The notes under the pieces: generated by a model
Databases searched by the model: none
What the model saw: only the letters and a program-made list of their open reading frames with translations
What the model was told of the DNA's origin: nothing
Translations under genes and position numbers: made by a program
Part shown: one piece after another, positions 53,231 through 62,538 of the stretch
How positions within the stretch are numbered: position 1 is the first letter of the stretch
Layout of the letters: each line of letters starts with the position of its first letter
From: Gluconobacter morbifer G707
GTDB taxonomy: Bacteria; Pseudomonadota; Alphaproteobacteria; Acetobacterales; Acetobacteraceae
Length of the DNA: 64,000 nt
Reading direction: 5' to 3'
Assembly (NCBI RefSeq): GCF_000234355.1
Contig: NZ_AGQV01000001.1
Coordinates: forward strand, 744,001-808,000

Positions 53231-55042
53231 TCAGGCGGCGGACGTCGTGGTTTCCGGGTGGAGGTCGAACTGTCCGGTGAGGAGCATGGTTTTCGCCTTT
53301 GCGCGTGTCAGCTTGCCCGATGACGTCTGGGGCAGGGTACGCGGCGGTACGAGAATGACCTTGACATCGACACCGTGCTGGCGACGGAACACGCTGGCCA
53401 CTTCATCCCGAAGCTGATTACGGCTGGCTTCTTCCGTCGCGCGGCACTGAACCAGCGCGACGATGTTCTCGCCGTCTTCCGTATCCATGGAGAAGACGGC
53501 CACATCGCGTGAACGCAGGGTGGGAACTTCGCTTTCCGCCGACCACTCAAGATCCTGCGGCCAGATATTGCGGCCGTTGATGATGATGAGGTCCTTGGCG
53601 CGTCCTGTGACAATGATCTGTCCTTTCAGATGATAGCCAAGGTCGCCCGTGTTCAGCCAGCCATCGGCGTCCAGGACGGCTTCCGTTTCCTCCGGGCGCC
53701 GGAAATACCCGCACATGAGGCTCGGCCCGCGCACATAGACTGTGCCAACGTGTCGTTCGGGCAGGATCCTGCCTGCCGGGTCACGGACTTCGATCTGATG
53801 GTCTGGCAAGGGAGCGCCACAGAGGACGAAGGTCCGCAGGGCATGTGTGGGGTCATTGCAGGGTTCGGCGATCCCGTTCTTTTCCAGCGCCCGCAGGTCG
53901 ATCGTATCTGTCTGGATGCCGGTATCGAGTGGTGCGAAGCTGATGGCCAAGGTCGCTTCCGCCATGCCGTAGCTGGCGACGAAAGCCTTGGGATTGAAGC
54001 CGTTGGAGACGAAGCGCTCGGCAAACCCTTCGAGGATATGAGGGCGGATCATGTCTCCGCCAATGCCGGCAATACGCCAGCAGGACAGATCGAGCTCGGT
54101 CTGTCCGCTGCGTCGTGCGCAGAGTTCGTAGCCGAAGGATGGACTGTATGCGATCGTGCCGCGATTGCGGGAGATCAGATCCAGCCAGACATGCGGGCGG
54201 CGGGCAAACTCCCGGGTTGGCAGCAGATCCACGCTGAGCTGGCAGGTCAGAGGCGTCAGAAAGAAACCTACCAGTCCCATATCATGATAGAGCGGCAGCC
54301 AGGACACGCAGCGGTCATTGCGCGGGTCTTCGGCTGGATGGACTTTCAGTCCGTCACGGGCAATGGCGCGGGCATTGGCCATGCCGGCGGCCTGCGTGAC
54401 GGAGACACCCATCGGGAAACGGGTGCTGCCCGAGGAGAACTGGAGATAGGATAGATCTGAAGAACGGATTTCCGGTAGGTCGACATTCGCTTCCGCGTGA
54501 CGATACAGGTCAGCGGGAGAGCCGCCAAAAACCAGATCCAGCCCGTCCACGATGTCTGAAGTCCAGCTGCCGATCACGTCCGGAACCACCACAGCCCGTG
54601 CAGCAGCGCTTTCAACCATGCCGCGCAGGGTTGAGACGTAGCCTTCCCGTCCTCCAAAGGCGACGGGCAGAGGCAGAGGAGCTGGGACAAGGCCCGCATA
54701 CTGACAACCGAAGAAAATGCGGGCAAAGTCCCCGTCACTTTCTGCCACGATGGCCACGCGGTCTCCAGCCGTGAGTCCCAGACCCAGCAGGCGCCGCGCC
54801 ATGGACTGCGCCTGCTCGCGAAGGGCACGATAGGGCAGTGCCTCGAGAAGCTGTCCGCGGCCTGAGTAGATGTTGAATCCACTTTCACCTTGGGCTGCGT
54901 AGTCGAGCGCTGCGGCAAAGCTGGAGAAGTCCCCGTAGCGCCGGGTCAGGCCCGAGCGGCTGGGCGTGGGGGCGGAAGGGGCGGTGGGGTTCTGGTTGGC
55001 CTCGGTCAAACCTTGACTAGCTCCATTTGGATCGCCGGACAT
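53231..55042 (-). CDS. Fatty-acyl-AMP ligase / acyl-ACP synthetase
   Basis: A 603-residue adenylate-forming enzyme. Core motifs are the phosphate loop SSGSTRFPMGVSV near residues 205-217, YGMAEAT near 362-368 and the WLNTGDLGY hinge region near 465. The size and motif style match fatty-acyl-AMP ligases, which pass acyl chains to carrier proteins rather than CoA. In this context it should activate a fatty acid and load the dedicated ACP for SPT, like the AasR role in Caulobacter. The start overlaps the preceding stop by 1 nt (TGATG). Confidence 0.88.
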   Translation of the reverse strand: MSGDPNGASQGLTEANQNPTAPSAPTPSRSGLTRRYGDFSSFAAALDYAAQGESGFNIYSGRGQLLEALPYRALREQAQSMARRLLGLGLTAGDRVAIVAESDGDFARIFFGCQYAGLVPAPLPLPVAFGGREGYVSTLRGMVESAAARAVVVPDVIGSWTSDIVDGLDLVFGGSPADLYRHAEANVDLPEIRSSDLSYLQFSSGSTRFPMGVSVTQAAGMANARAIARDGLKVHPAEDPRNDRCVSWLPLYHDMGLVGFFLTPLTCQLSVDLLPTREFARRPHVWLDLISRNRGTIAYSPSFGYELCARRSGQTELDLSCWRIAGIGGDMIRPHILEGFAERFVSNGFNPKAFVASYGMAEATLAISFAPLDTGIQTDTIDLRALEKNGIAEPCNDPTHALRTFVLCGAPLPDHQIEVRDPAGRILPERHVGTVYVRGPSLMCGYFRRPEETEAVLDADGWLNTGDLGYHLKGQIIVTGRAKDLIIINGRNIWPQDLEWSAESEVPTLRSRDVAVFSMDTEDGENIVALVQCRATEEASRNQLRDEVASVFRRQHGVDVKVILVPPRTLPQTSSGKLTRAKAKTMLLTGQFDLHPETTTSAA

Positions 55043-56172
55043 CAGGCGGCCCTTTGCAGAAAATCAACGATGGCATCCGCAGCGGCGGGGGCCGTGGGCT
55101 CGTCGCCTAGAGTCTCGAATGTCTCTAATACATATTGACGCTGGGTCTCAAGAAAACGTGGATGGGTTTCGAATGCCCGTTCGATTTCAGCGCCGGGGTC
55201 AGCCATTCTGTCCGTTACCGGACCGAGCGTCCATGACAGATAATTGGGATCGTTCTGCCATTTTGCATGATGGGCATTCAAAAAAAGACAGGGACGCGGG
55301 CGAACCATGAATTCCGCGACTTGGCTGCTGACATCGCCCATGTAAAGATCAGCCGCCATTGTGTAGGTCATGTCAATGCTGCGTTCGCTTCCAGGGTCTA
55401 TGATCATATGGGGAAAGCGTCCGTATTCCTGTTTCAGAGCCTCTCCTTCCTTGCGCCGGTTGTCAAAGAGGCGGAAATGGGGCGCAAAAATCAGGTTATA
55501 GCGGTCTTGATGGGCAAAGAATTCAAGAATACGAGGACCCATTGAGGACCAGGATGAAAACCGCTTCAGGAAATGCGGATTATACAGGATCGTAGGCCGG
55601 TCATTATCGAAAAGCTTTGGCCGATGGGCTTCGAGTCTGCGGACCAGATCGAATTTCGCATAGGTGCCCCGATGATAAAAACCGGAGCGAATGATCTTTT
55701 CACGTAGCATTCGCTGCTCCACTTTCCGGCCCGGAACCAGCAGGAAGTCAAATTTCCTGAGGTGTCGGGCAAAACCGATAGCGCGATCGCCCGCGCCGTG
55801 TCCGGTCCAGATCATGCGCGGATGCGTAACTCCCATGTGGCGGAGTTGCAGGGAGGTAGCTTCGGGCACGATGATGGCGTCAAATTTCTGGAAATAACGC
55901 CGGGCGAGAAACAGGCCCATCAACCGGTCTATCACACGCAGACCATGTTTTTCGATTCTCTGTCTCTGACGTGGAGAGAGAGGCAGCAGATCGAACTGCA
56001 CCCGGGCCTCTGGGTACAGGCTTGCAAGCGAGCGCGCGAGTTCCATGTGGCTGATGGTCAGGCAGGACACATGCACCGCGACGTCGGGATGGCGTGCGGA
56101 CATCTCCAGCGCGACTGGCAGGGCATGGAGAGTCTGGTGTCGCTGGGCGATCAGGGGAAAAGCGACCTTCAT
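55042..56172 (-). CDS. CDP-glycerol glycerophosphotransferase-like enzyme
   Basis: A 376-residue GT-B-like protein with no signal peptide. The C-terminal half contains MAADLYMGDVSSQVAEFMVRPRPCLFLN-type sequence near residues 280-310, matching the donor-site region of TagF/CDP-glycerol:glycerophosphotransferases. TGHGAGDRAIGF near residue 125 matches the HGxG-type loop of that family. Position suggests it transfers a phosphoglycerol- or sugar-like head group to ceramide or another lipid. The start at 56172 overlaps the flippase stop by 4 nt; the longer open frame is antisense. The donor is inferred only. Confidence 0.75.
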   Translation of the reverse strand: MKVAFPLIAQRHQTLHALPVALEMSARHPDVAVHVSCLTISHMELARSLASLYPEARVQFDLLPLSPRQRQRIEKHGLRVIDRLMGLFLARRYFQKFDAIIVPEATSLQLRHMGVTHPRMIWTGHGAGDRAIGFARHLRKFDFLLVPGRKVEQRMLREKIIRSGFYHRGTYAKFDLVRRLEAHRPKLFDNDRPTILYNPHFLKRFSSWSSMGPRILEFFAHQDRYNLIFAPHFRLFDNRRKEGEALKQEYGRFPHMIIDPGSERSIDMTYTMAADLYMGDVSSQVAEFMVRPRPCLFLNAHHAKWQNDPNYLSWTLGPVTDRMADPGAEIERAFETHPRFLETQRQYVLETFETLGDEPTAPAAADAIVDFLQRAA

Positions 56173-57533
56173 GCCGTGGCCTGTCCCTGGCCGGTGGCGC
56201 GCAGAACAAAGAAGAACTGTGTCAGGATCAGAAGCGTGACGCCGGCGAGGGTTGCCGGTCCAACGCCACTCAGCCCGTAGCGGTGAACCATGAACAGAAG
56301 AGCCGGCAGGAAAAAGAAACACTCGAGGCAGCGCGCCTGGATAGCGGAACCTGAACGGTTGATGGTGAAAAGCAGCGGCTCTAGCGGCAGTCCCCACACC
56401 GTGACCACTTCGGCCGCAAGCAGCCAGAGCGTCACCGGCATGGCCTCCATCGCGCCCTTGTGGCCGATATAGAGCTGAAGCAGTGGCTGGCCTGCGAAGA
56501 AAGTCAGGAGAAGAAGAGCGGTACCGATACCACCAGCTGCAAGTGCGACCTGCCCTGTCAGACGGTAAAGCCGTTTCATGGCCCGGTCACGGCGCAGGCG
56601 AGCCATTTCCGGATAAACGGTGGTCTGGATCAGGGTTGCAGGTTTTGCGATGCCTGAGGCGATCTGACTGGCAATGCGATAATACCCGGCGCTTGTCGGG
56701 CCTACGAAGGCACCGACGACAAGTGTGCCGATATGCCCGAAAGCCAGCGCTAGAGTAGAATTCAGATTGGTGTTGACAGCAAAGCGCCAGATACCGGGAT
56801 AGGATGCAAAGAACCGCCGGTTCCAGAGTTCCGGCACGATGCTGCGCATTTCATGGAAAAGGCCCCGGATCAGGTCACGGCGATGCATTTCGCGGGCCGC
56901 CATGAAGAAAATTGTCCCCCATGCCACCATTTCCGCAAGGATCCAGACCGTCGCCAGTCCCGCCACGGACGCGAAACCCAGTCCCAGAGTCGCCGTACCG
57001 ATGACCCGAACGATGGTTGCGACCGTGCTCTGGGCGGAAAGCAGGTCATAGCGGTCAAAAACCCGCAGCAGCCCAGTGGGGGTGGCAGACGCCATGAAAA
57101 GGATGGATACGCAGTAGATCACACCGATAACATGGATCTGTGAAGGCCAGCCCAGTGCAGTCATGGCCATGATGCTGATCAGGACCCCGCCTGCAAAGCC
57201 GATCAGCCCGCCGCAACTGTCGAGCAGGAGGCTGAAGGCCACGATCCGCTGAAAGCCGCGGCGATCACCGTTTGTCAGGGGGCGCAGGCCATAGTGAAGC
57301 ACCGTCTGCCAGGACTGGAAGTCCACGACATCGCCCATTGTCCGTGCAAAGGCGTACATCATGGCCACCAGGCCGAAATTGTAACTGCCCAGCAGATGGG
57401 TTGCCATCCAAACATGCACGAGGCTGAGAGGGGCGTTGACCGCCCGGCCTCCCAGCAGGACGCCGAGATTGCTCATGACCCGCCGGACACCGCCGGCTTT
57501 GAGGGGGGAAGATGACGTTATGTCGTCTGACAT
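56169..57533 (-). CDS. Wzx-type lipid/oligosaccharide flippase (MATE/MOP fold)
   Basis: A 454-residue integral membrane protein with about 12-14 hydrophobic segments spread evenly from residue 20 to the end. The polysaccharide-transporter style region GPTSAGYYRIASQIASGIAKP is near residues 274-294. The MOP superfamily includes Wzx and MurJ flippases. It heads the five-gene minus-strand set with the glycerophosphotransferase-like enzyme and the SPT system, and so may flip a glycolipid or ceramide derivative. The substrate is unknown. Confidence 0.82.
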   Translation of the reverse strand: MSDDITSSSPLKAGGVRRVMSNLGVLLGGRAVNAPLSLVHVWMATHLLGSYNFGLVAMMYAFARTMGDVVDFQSWQTVLHYGLRPLTNGDRRGFQRIVAFSLLLDSCGGLIGFAGGVLISIMAMTALGWPSQIHVIGVIYCVSILFMASATPTGLLRVFDRYDLLSAQSTVATIVRVIGTATLGLGFASVAGLATVWILAEMVAWGTIFFMAAREMHRRDLIRGLFHEMRSIVPELWNRRFFASYPGIWRFAVNTNLNSTLALAFGHIGTLVVGAFVGPTSAGYYRIASQIASGIAKPATLIQTTVYPEMARLRRDRAMKRLYRLTGQVALAAGGIGTALLLLTFFAGQPLLQLYIGHKGAMEAMPVTLWLLAAEVVTVWGLPLEPLLFTINRSGSAIQARCLECFFFLPALLFMVHRYGLSGVGPATLAGVTLLILTQFFFVLRATGQGQATA

Positions 57534-57762
57534 CAGTTTCCGGGAACTTTCCTGATGGTCCTAGCGTTGCGATAGGTTCGCCAAGAAATAGGCTTTCGCG
57601 CGGAAATCGGAACTCACGTTTTATGACGGAACGTTGCAGTTTCCTGCCGCGCAGCGCCAGGATGTAAGAAAAGTACTGTGATTACAGGCTTTTCTATGGC
57701 CCAGAACCGTGTCTAGATGAAGGCTGCTTCCCAAGTATGATCAAGAGCGGACAGCCCCATCC

Positions 57763-58920
57763 ATGAAGAAAACCATTCCTGATGCAGCGTCGGCACGGGC
57801 AGGGGCCTGGCTGACAGTCGATCTGGACGCCATCAGTGCCAATTATGGTCTTCTGAGCAGGATGTGCGCTTCCGCCGAGTGCGCTGCAGTCATCAAGGCA
57901 GACGCTTACGGACTAGGAGCGGAACGTATCGCTCCGCTCCTGGAAGGGCAAGGCGCACGGACATTTTTCGTGGCACATCTTGATGAAGGGATCCATCTCC
58001 GTACCATTCTGCCGGAAAGACGCATTTTTGTTCTGCACGGTTTCATGCCGGGCTGTGCCGCCACAATGGCAGATCATGGCCTGCTGCCGGTGCTGAATGA
58101 CCTGTCACAGGTGGAGGAATGGAAAGCCCTCTGTGCTCTGAAAGGACAGGCGCTTCCAGCGGCATTGCAGGTTGACAGCGGTATGTCCCGTTTTGGCCTG
58201 TCTGAAGCGGATCTCGAGAACAGGGCCCAGTTCGAGGGACTGTCACTGCACCTGATCATGAGTCATCTGGCCTGTGCGGATACACCCGATCATCCCGCCA
58301 ATGCCCGCCAGCGGCAGCGTTTCTTGGAGATGGCGGCTTTTTTTCCGAGGATTCCGCGTTCGCTTTCCGCATCATCCGGAATTTTCCTGGGGCCAGAGTA
58401 TCATTTTGAACTGACCCGTCCGGGCGCGGCGCTTTACGGTATCGCTCCACAACCGGGCAACCGCTCCCTTTCTCCTGTGCTGGGGCTGGATGCGCGGATC
58501 GTTCAGATCCGCACGGTCAGGGCGGGAGAGCGTGTCGGATATGGCCTGACATGGGAAGCACAGGAACCAACCCGGATTGCAACGCTTGGACTGGGCTATG
58601 CGGATGGATTTTTCCGGGCGCAGGCGGGGGAAGCGTCGGTCTGGCACGGATCGAAACGACTGCCAGTCATCGGGCGTGTTTCAATGGACAGTATCTGCAT
58701 TGATCTAAATGCGGCTTCTGAAAGCCTTGAACCTGGCGATGTTCTTTCAGTAGTGGGGCCTTGTCAGGACGTGGATGCACTTGCTGCGTCTGGAAAGACG
58801 ATTGGATATGAGGTGCTGACTTCGCTGGGAAGCCGTTTCCATCGTTTCTATAAGCAGAGCCAGAGGGATTTGCAGAATGATAGCCGTCCGGCTGTTCGCG
58901 CTGAAGGAGCAGACGGCTGA
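57763..58920 (+). CDS. alr: Alanine racemase
   Basis: A 385-residue PLP enzyme that makes D-alanine for peptidoglycan. The PLP lysine is K45 in VIKADAYGLG. The N-terminal barrel continues with SGMSRFGL near residue 138, and the catalytic tyrosine is in VGYGLTW near residue 262, followed by GYADGF and RVSMD. The C-terminal end is slightly extended and polar. It is the only gene of its transcription unit and is convergent with the HD-domain gene. Confidence 0.95.
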   Translation: MKKTIPDAASARAGAWLTVDLDAISANYGLLSRMCASAECAAVIKADAYGLGAERIAPLLEGQGARTFFVAHLDEGIHLRTILPERRIFVLHGFMPGCAATMADHGLLPVLNDLSQVEEWKALCALKGQALPAALQVDSGMSRFGLSEADLENRAQFEGLSLHLIMSHLACADTPDHPANARQRQRFLEMAAFFPRIPRSLSASSGIFLGPEYHFELTRPGAALYGIAPQPGNRSLSPVLGLDARIVQIRTVRAGERVGYGLTWEAQEPTRIATLGLGYADGFFRAQAGEASVWHGSKRLPVIGRVSMDSICIDLNAASESLEPGDVLSVVGPCQDVDALAASGKTIGYEVLTSLGSRFHRFYKQSQRDLQNDSRPAVRAEGADG

Positions 58921-59007
58921 TCTCTGGCAGGCGGAATATCTGCATCCGGACGGCAAACAGGGCTAAGGCTGGAAAGGTGCTGCCGGTCAGGCCGGGGTTG
59001 TCGTGCT

Positions 59008-59595
59008 TCAGTCTGCCAGCAACGCCCGTGTTCCATGCATGTTGCGTTTTGTCGCCTGATCGAGAATGTCCCGGATCTGACGTGTCAGTGTCGAGTGGTC
59101 TGTATATCGGCGACCGTAGGTAAGATTGAACGCGTAGTCGAAATCGGAAGGGTTCTGACCGGTGTTGTGCTGACTGATGGTTTCGATTTTATCGAATGCC
59201 TTGGCAAGGCGTGCCTCGGGTGTGGAGGCTGCTTCATATTCGTCCCACAGGGACAGGAATTCGTCGCGAAGAGAAATAGGCAGGGATTCCATGATGACCA
59301 GAAGGTCTTCGCGTTCCTGAACGGACTTGTTCGCGGATGCCAGGACGGAAATGGCGGGAATATCGCCGTGGATGGCTTCGCCCAGATCATGGATGATGCA
59401 GATTTTCAGGAGTTTCAGCAGATCAATGTCCGGCATCTGGTCAGCGAACGTCATGATGAGCAGGCAGAGCGCCCAGCTATGCTCGGCCGTGCTTTCTGAC
59501 TGGCCACCAAGGGTGTAGGTCCGTCTCAGGACATCCTTGAGGCGCGTGGCTTCCCGCATAAAGTCCAGACGTTTTGTAATGTCGTCTGACGTCAT
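59008..59595 (-). CDS. HD-domain protein, YfbR/HDDC2-like 5'-nucleotidase
   Basis: A 195-residue HD phosphohydrolase. Metal ligands are H39 in AEHSW, H69-D70 in IIHDLGE and a later D near residue 138. The spacing and the EHSW/HDLGEA motifs match the YfbR/HDDC2 group, which hydrolyses deoxynucleoside 5'-monophosphates. It is a cytosolic enzyme, possibly in dNMP pool control. It lies 55 nt downstream of the small membrane protein gene on the same strand. Confidence 0.85.
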   Translation of the reverse strand: MTSDDITKRLDFMREATRLKDVLRRTYTLGGQSESTAEHSWALCLLIMTFADQMPDIDLLKLLKICIIHDLGEAIHGDIPAISVLASANKSVQEREDLLVIMESLPISLRDEFLSLWDEYEAASTPEARLAKAFDKIETISQHNTGQNPSDFDYAFNLTYGRRYTDHSTLTRQIRDILDQATKRNMHGTRALLAD

Positions 59596-59650
59596 GTCTC
59601 AGTATCCTGTCCAATGTGTCTGATACGGCATGGGAAAATGGCTCCCTGTC

Positions 59651-59776
59651 CTACATAACCAGGGCATAAAGTGTCAGATAGGCGAGTAGAACAGCGATGA
59701 TCAGTACAGCAAAGACCGCGATGAAACCGGGGCCTTTCTGAAGTGAGCGGATGAAGTCCACGAAAAATTTGGCCAT
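59651..59776 (-). CDS. 41-residue single-pass membrane protein
   Basis: A short open frame starting ATG at 59776 with GGAG 9 nt upstream and ending TAG at 59651. It encodes an amphipathic, basic-Phe-rich N-terminus (MAKFFVDFIRSLQKG) followed by one strong hydrophobic helix (about residues 17-41). The codons use the high-GC style of neighbouring genes. Its strand and spacing suggest co-transcription with the HD-domain gene. No known family is recognised. Confidence 0.62.
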   Translation of the reverse strand: MAKFFVDFIRSLQKGPGFIAVFAVLIIAVLLAYLTLYALVM

Positions 59777-60051
59777 GCGGGAAATCTCCGGTCCCGGAAG
59801 GGCGAGCATCAAGGATCAGGCCTGCCCTTGCTGTTTGGTCGGAAATTGATCCTAGCATCAAACTGACATTGGGTCGCCCCATGGCTGTTCATATTTGTCA
59901 GGAAGTCGCGGGAATATGGATTTTTCGCGATGTCGGAGAAAGGAAAGCCCGGATGGCGCTGATCCCTTCATCTCTGTGCCTGTCCGGATTATCCATAGGG
60001 CCATGAACTTTTCTTCCGCAGTGCCGACCTTTCAGATCGGGGATACGAACC

Positions 60052-61464
60052 ATGACATCCACTGAGAACGGCACAGGCTGGTTTCCTGTTTCCCTGCGCC
60101 TGAAAGGGGCGCGGGTGCTGTTGGTGGGCGGTGGGGAAATTGCGGCCAATAAGGGAAGGCTGCTTCTGGACCATGGCGCGCGTATCGAAATTCTTGCTGA
60201 CAGGCTTGGGCCGGTTGTTCGAGGGTGGGTTGAAAGTGGACAGGCCCTGCATGTCGGGGACCATGCCAACGCGGAGAACTTGCAGGCACTGCTGCCGGGA
60301 AGCCGTCTGGTTTACGCCGCCACGGATGACCGTGCCGTGAACCGGCAGGTCGCGGCCATGGCAGACCGTTTCAATATCCCCGTCTGCGCGGTGGATGATC
60401 CGGAACCTTCCAGTTTCATTACCCCGGCGCAGATCCGGCGTGGCGTGGTGCGGGTGGCAATCTCGACTGGCGGGGCCGCGCCGGTGCTGGCCCGGCGACT
60501 TCGGGAGCGGATTGAAGCCCAGTTACCCCTCGGAACCGCTGCCCTTGCGGATTATATGCAGACAAGGCGGGTGCGCGTTTCGGGGCGGTATCCTGATGTG
60601 CGGATACGCAAACGCATCTGGGAAGACTTTTTGGATGGACCCGGTGCCGAGGCAGCTTCTGCGGGAGAAGACAACCGTGCGGATACCATTCTTGAGGCGC
60701 TTCTCGCCAATCCCGTCCGTACTGGGGAGGTCTGGCTGGTTGGGGCAGGACCGGGCGATCCGGACCTGCTGACGCTCAAGGCGTTGCATCTGATGCAGAA
60801 CGCGGATTCTGTACTTTATGACAATTTGCTGTCCCCGGATCTGCTGGAACTCGTCCGCCGGGACGCGGAAATGGTGTTTGTGGGCAAGCAGCGGGATCGC
60901 CATGCCTTGCCACAGGAAGAGATCAATCAGGAAATGATCCGTCGTGCTAGTGCCGGGGAGCGGGTCCTGCGCCTCAAAGGGGGCGATCCTTTCATTTTCG
61001 GACGTGGCGGAGAAGAAATCGAGGCGCTCGTTGGCGCTAGTGTGCCATTCCGCCTTGTACCAGGGATTTCTGCGGCCAATGGGTGTGCGGCATATTCCGG
61101 TATTCCGCTGACGCATCGTGACTGCGCGCAGGCCTGTCTTTTCGTCACGGGTCATGCCCGTGCTGACGGGAGGTTGGATCTGCCATGGAAAGATATGGCG
61201 GACCGCCGCCAGACCGTCGTGATCTATATGGGAATTTCCACACTGGAGCAGCTTGTCACGGGGCTGAAGGAACAGGGGCTACCCTCTGACTGGCCCGTTG
61301 CCATCGTGGAGCGTGGCACCCAGCCTGCCCAGCGTGTGCTGACTGGAACGCTGGATGACATTGCCGCCCGCACCCGGGATGAAGGGGTGAAATCTCCGGC
61401 GCTTGTCATTATCGGGCAGGTGGTGAGGCACCGTGTGATTTCGCCCGTCGCCCTGACGAACTGA
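60052..61464 (+). CDS. cysG: Siroheme synthase CysG (dehydrogenase/ferrochelatase plus uroporphyrinogen-III methyltransferase)
   Basis: A 470-residue bifunctional protein. The N-terminal precorrin-2 dehydrogenase/sirohydrochlorin ferrochelatase part (about residues 1-210) has the NAD loop [14 protein letters not shown] near 21-34. The C-terminal SUMT part (about 222-470) starts with [19 protein letters not shown] and contains [17 protein letters not shown] near 305-321. It makes siroheme from uroporphyrinogen III for sulfite or nitrite reduction. The full-length fusion is intact. Confidence 0.96.
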   Translation: MTSTENGTGWFPVSLRLKGARVLLVGGGEIAANKGRLLLDHGARIEILADRLGPVVRGWVESGQALHVGDHANAENLQALLPGSRLVYAATDDRAVNRQVAAMADRFNIPVCAVDDPEPSSFITPAQIRRGVVRVAISTGGAAPVLARRLRERIEAQLPLGTAALADYMQTRRVRVSGRYPDVRIRKRIWEDFLDGPGAEAASAGEDNRADTILEALLANPVRTGEVWLVGAGPGDPDLLTLKALHLMQNADSVLYDNLLSPDLLELVRRDAEMVFVGKQRDRHALPQEEINQEMIRRASAGERVLRLKGGDPFIFGRGGEEIEALVGASVPFRLVPGISAANGCAAYSGIPLTHRDCAQACLFVTGHARADGRLDLPWKDMADRRQTVVIYMGISTLEQLVTGLKEQGLPSDWPVAIVERGTQPAQRVLTGTLDDIAARTRDEGVKSPALVIIGQVVRHRVISPVALTN

Positions 61465-61468
61465 ACCG

Positions 61469-61499
61469 CGGAAGGTATGCATTCAATGCATACCTTCCG
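61469..61499. repeat. Perfect 14-bp inverted repeat after cysG
   Basis: A 14-bp uninterrupted stem (61469-61482 with 61486-61499) and a 3-nt loop lie 5 nt after the cysG stop and 87 nt before glsA. No T-run follows. It could be a factor-assisted terminator, an mRNA stabiliser or a regulator site for glsA. Confidence 0.7.
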
Positions 61500-61586
61500 G
61501 CATGCCATGAGGGTTGCGGGAAGAGGGAGTGGCAGAGAAAGGTAATCTCTCTGATCGATCATCTCCCTGAAAAGACCGGTTTTTCC

Positions 61587-62525
61587 ATGACACAGATTGC
61601 TGACATTATCGCTGCTATTGCAGAAGAAATGCGCATAGCAGCCGAGCGAGGAACTGTCGCAAGCTATATCCCGCCCCTCGCACGCGTGGATCTGGGACGG
61701 TTCGGCATGGCGGTTATAGATGCAGACGGTCATTGCCATATTGTGGGAGATGCTGATGAGCCGTTCTCCATCCAGAGCGTTTCCAAGGTCTTTTCGTTCA
61801 GCATGGCCCTGAACGCGATGGGGGAGGAAATCTGGGCGAGGGTCCGTCAGGAGCCGTCAGGCAGTCCGTTCAATTCCATTGTTCAGCTTGAAAGCGAATT
61901 TGGCATTCCCCGCAATCCGTTTATCAACGCGGGGGCCATTGTCGTGGATGATATCCTTGTTGCCCGGTATGGCAAAGACGGTGCGCAGAAACGCCTGCTG
62001 GATTTCCTTCGTTCACTGGTCAGTGCGCCAGATGCTATCCAGATGGATCGGGATGTGGCGCGACAGGAAAAGGAAACGGGTTTCCGCAATATCGCTCTGG
62101 CCAATTACATGCGGACGTTCGGCAATATCCGCAATCCGGTCGAAGACACGCTGGACTTCTATTTTCATCAGTGTGCGCTCACGATGAGTTGTCGCCAGCT
62201 AGCGGAGGTTGGCACCTACCTGATGATGGAAGGACGTAACCCCCGCACGAAGGAACAGGTTGTCACGCCCCGCCATGCGCAGACCGTTCTCGCGCTTATG
62301 ATGATGTGTGGTCATTATGACGGGTCAGGGGCGTTCGCCATTCGTGTCGGGTTGCCGGGAAAATCAGGCGTGGGCGGTGGGATTCTTGCCGTGGCGCCGG
62401 GTATCGCCTCCATTGCGGTGTGGTCACCGGGGCTGAACGCGCAGGGCAACTCCCTGCTGGGGACGCGGGCTCTGGAACGTCTGGTACAGCAGACTGGCTG
62501 GTCTGTTTTCCGGCCTTCGTATTGA
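61587..62525 (+). CDS. glsA: Glutaminase
   Basis: A 312-residue serine-dependent beta-lactamase-fold glutaminase that converts glutamine to glutamate and ammonia. The catalytic SxxK is S64-V-S-K67 in [20 protein letters not shown] near residue 112 and the [12 protein letters not shown]-terminal block are family-typical. The length is normal. It lies after cysG, separated by the hairpin, and is convergent with mntH, 13 nt away. Confidence 0.95.
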   Translation: MTQIADIIAAIAEEMRIAAERGTVASYIPPLARVDLGRFGMAVIDADGHCHIVGDADEPFSIQSVSKVFSFSMALNAMGEEIWARVRQEPSGSPFNSIVQLESEFGIPRNPFINAGAIVVDDILVARYGKDGAQKRLLDFLRSLVSAPDAIQMDRDVARQEKETGFRNIALANYMRTFGNIRNPVEDTLDFYFHQCALTMSCRQLAEVGTYLMMEGRNPRTKEQVVTPRHAQTVLALMMMCGHYDGSGAFAIRVGLPGKSGVGGGILAVAPGIASIAVWSPGLNAQGNSLLGTRALERLVQQTGWSVFRPSY

Positions 62526-62538
62526 AAGTCGGGGCTTT

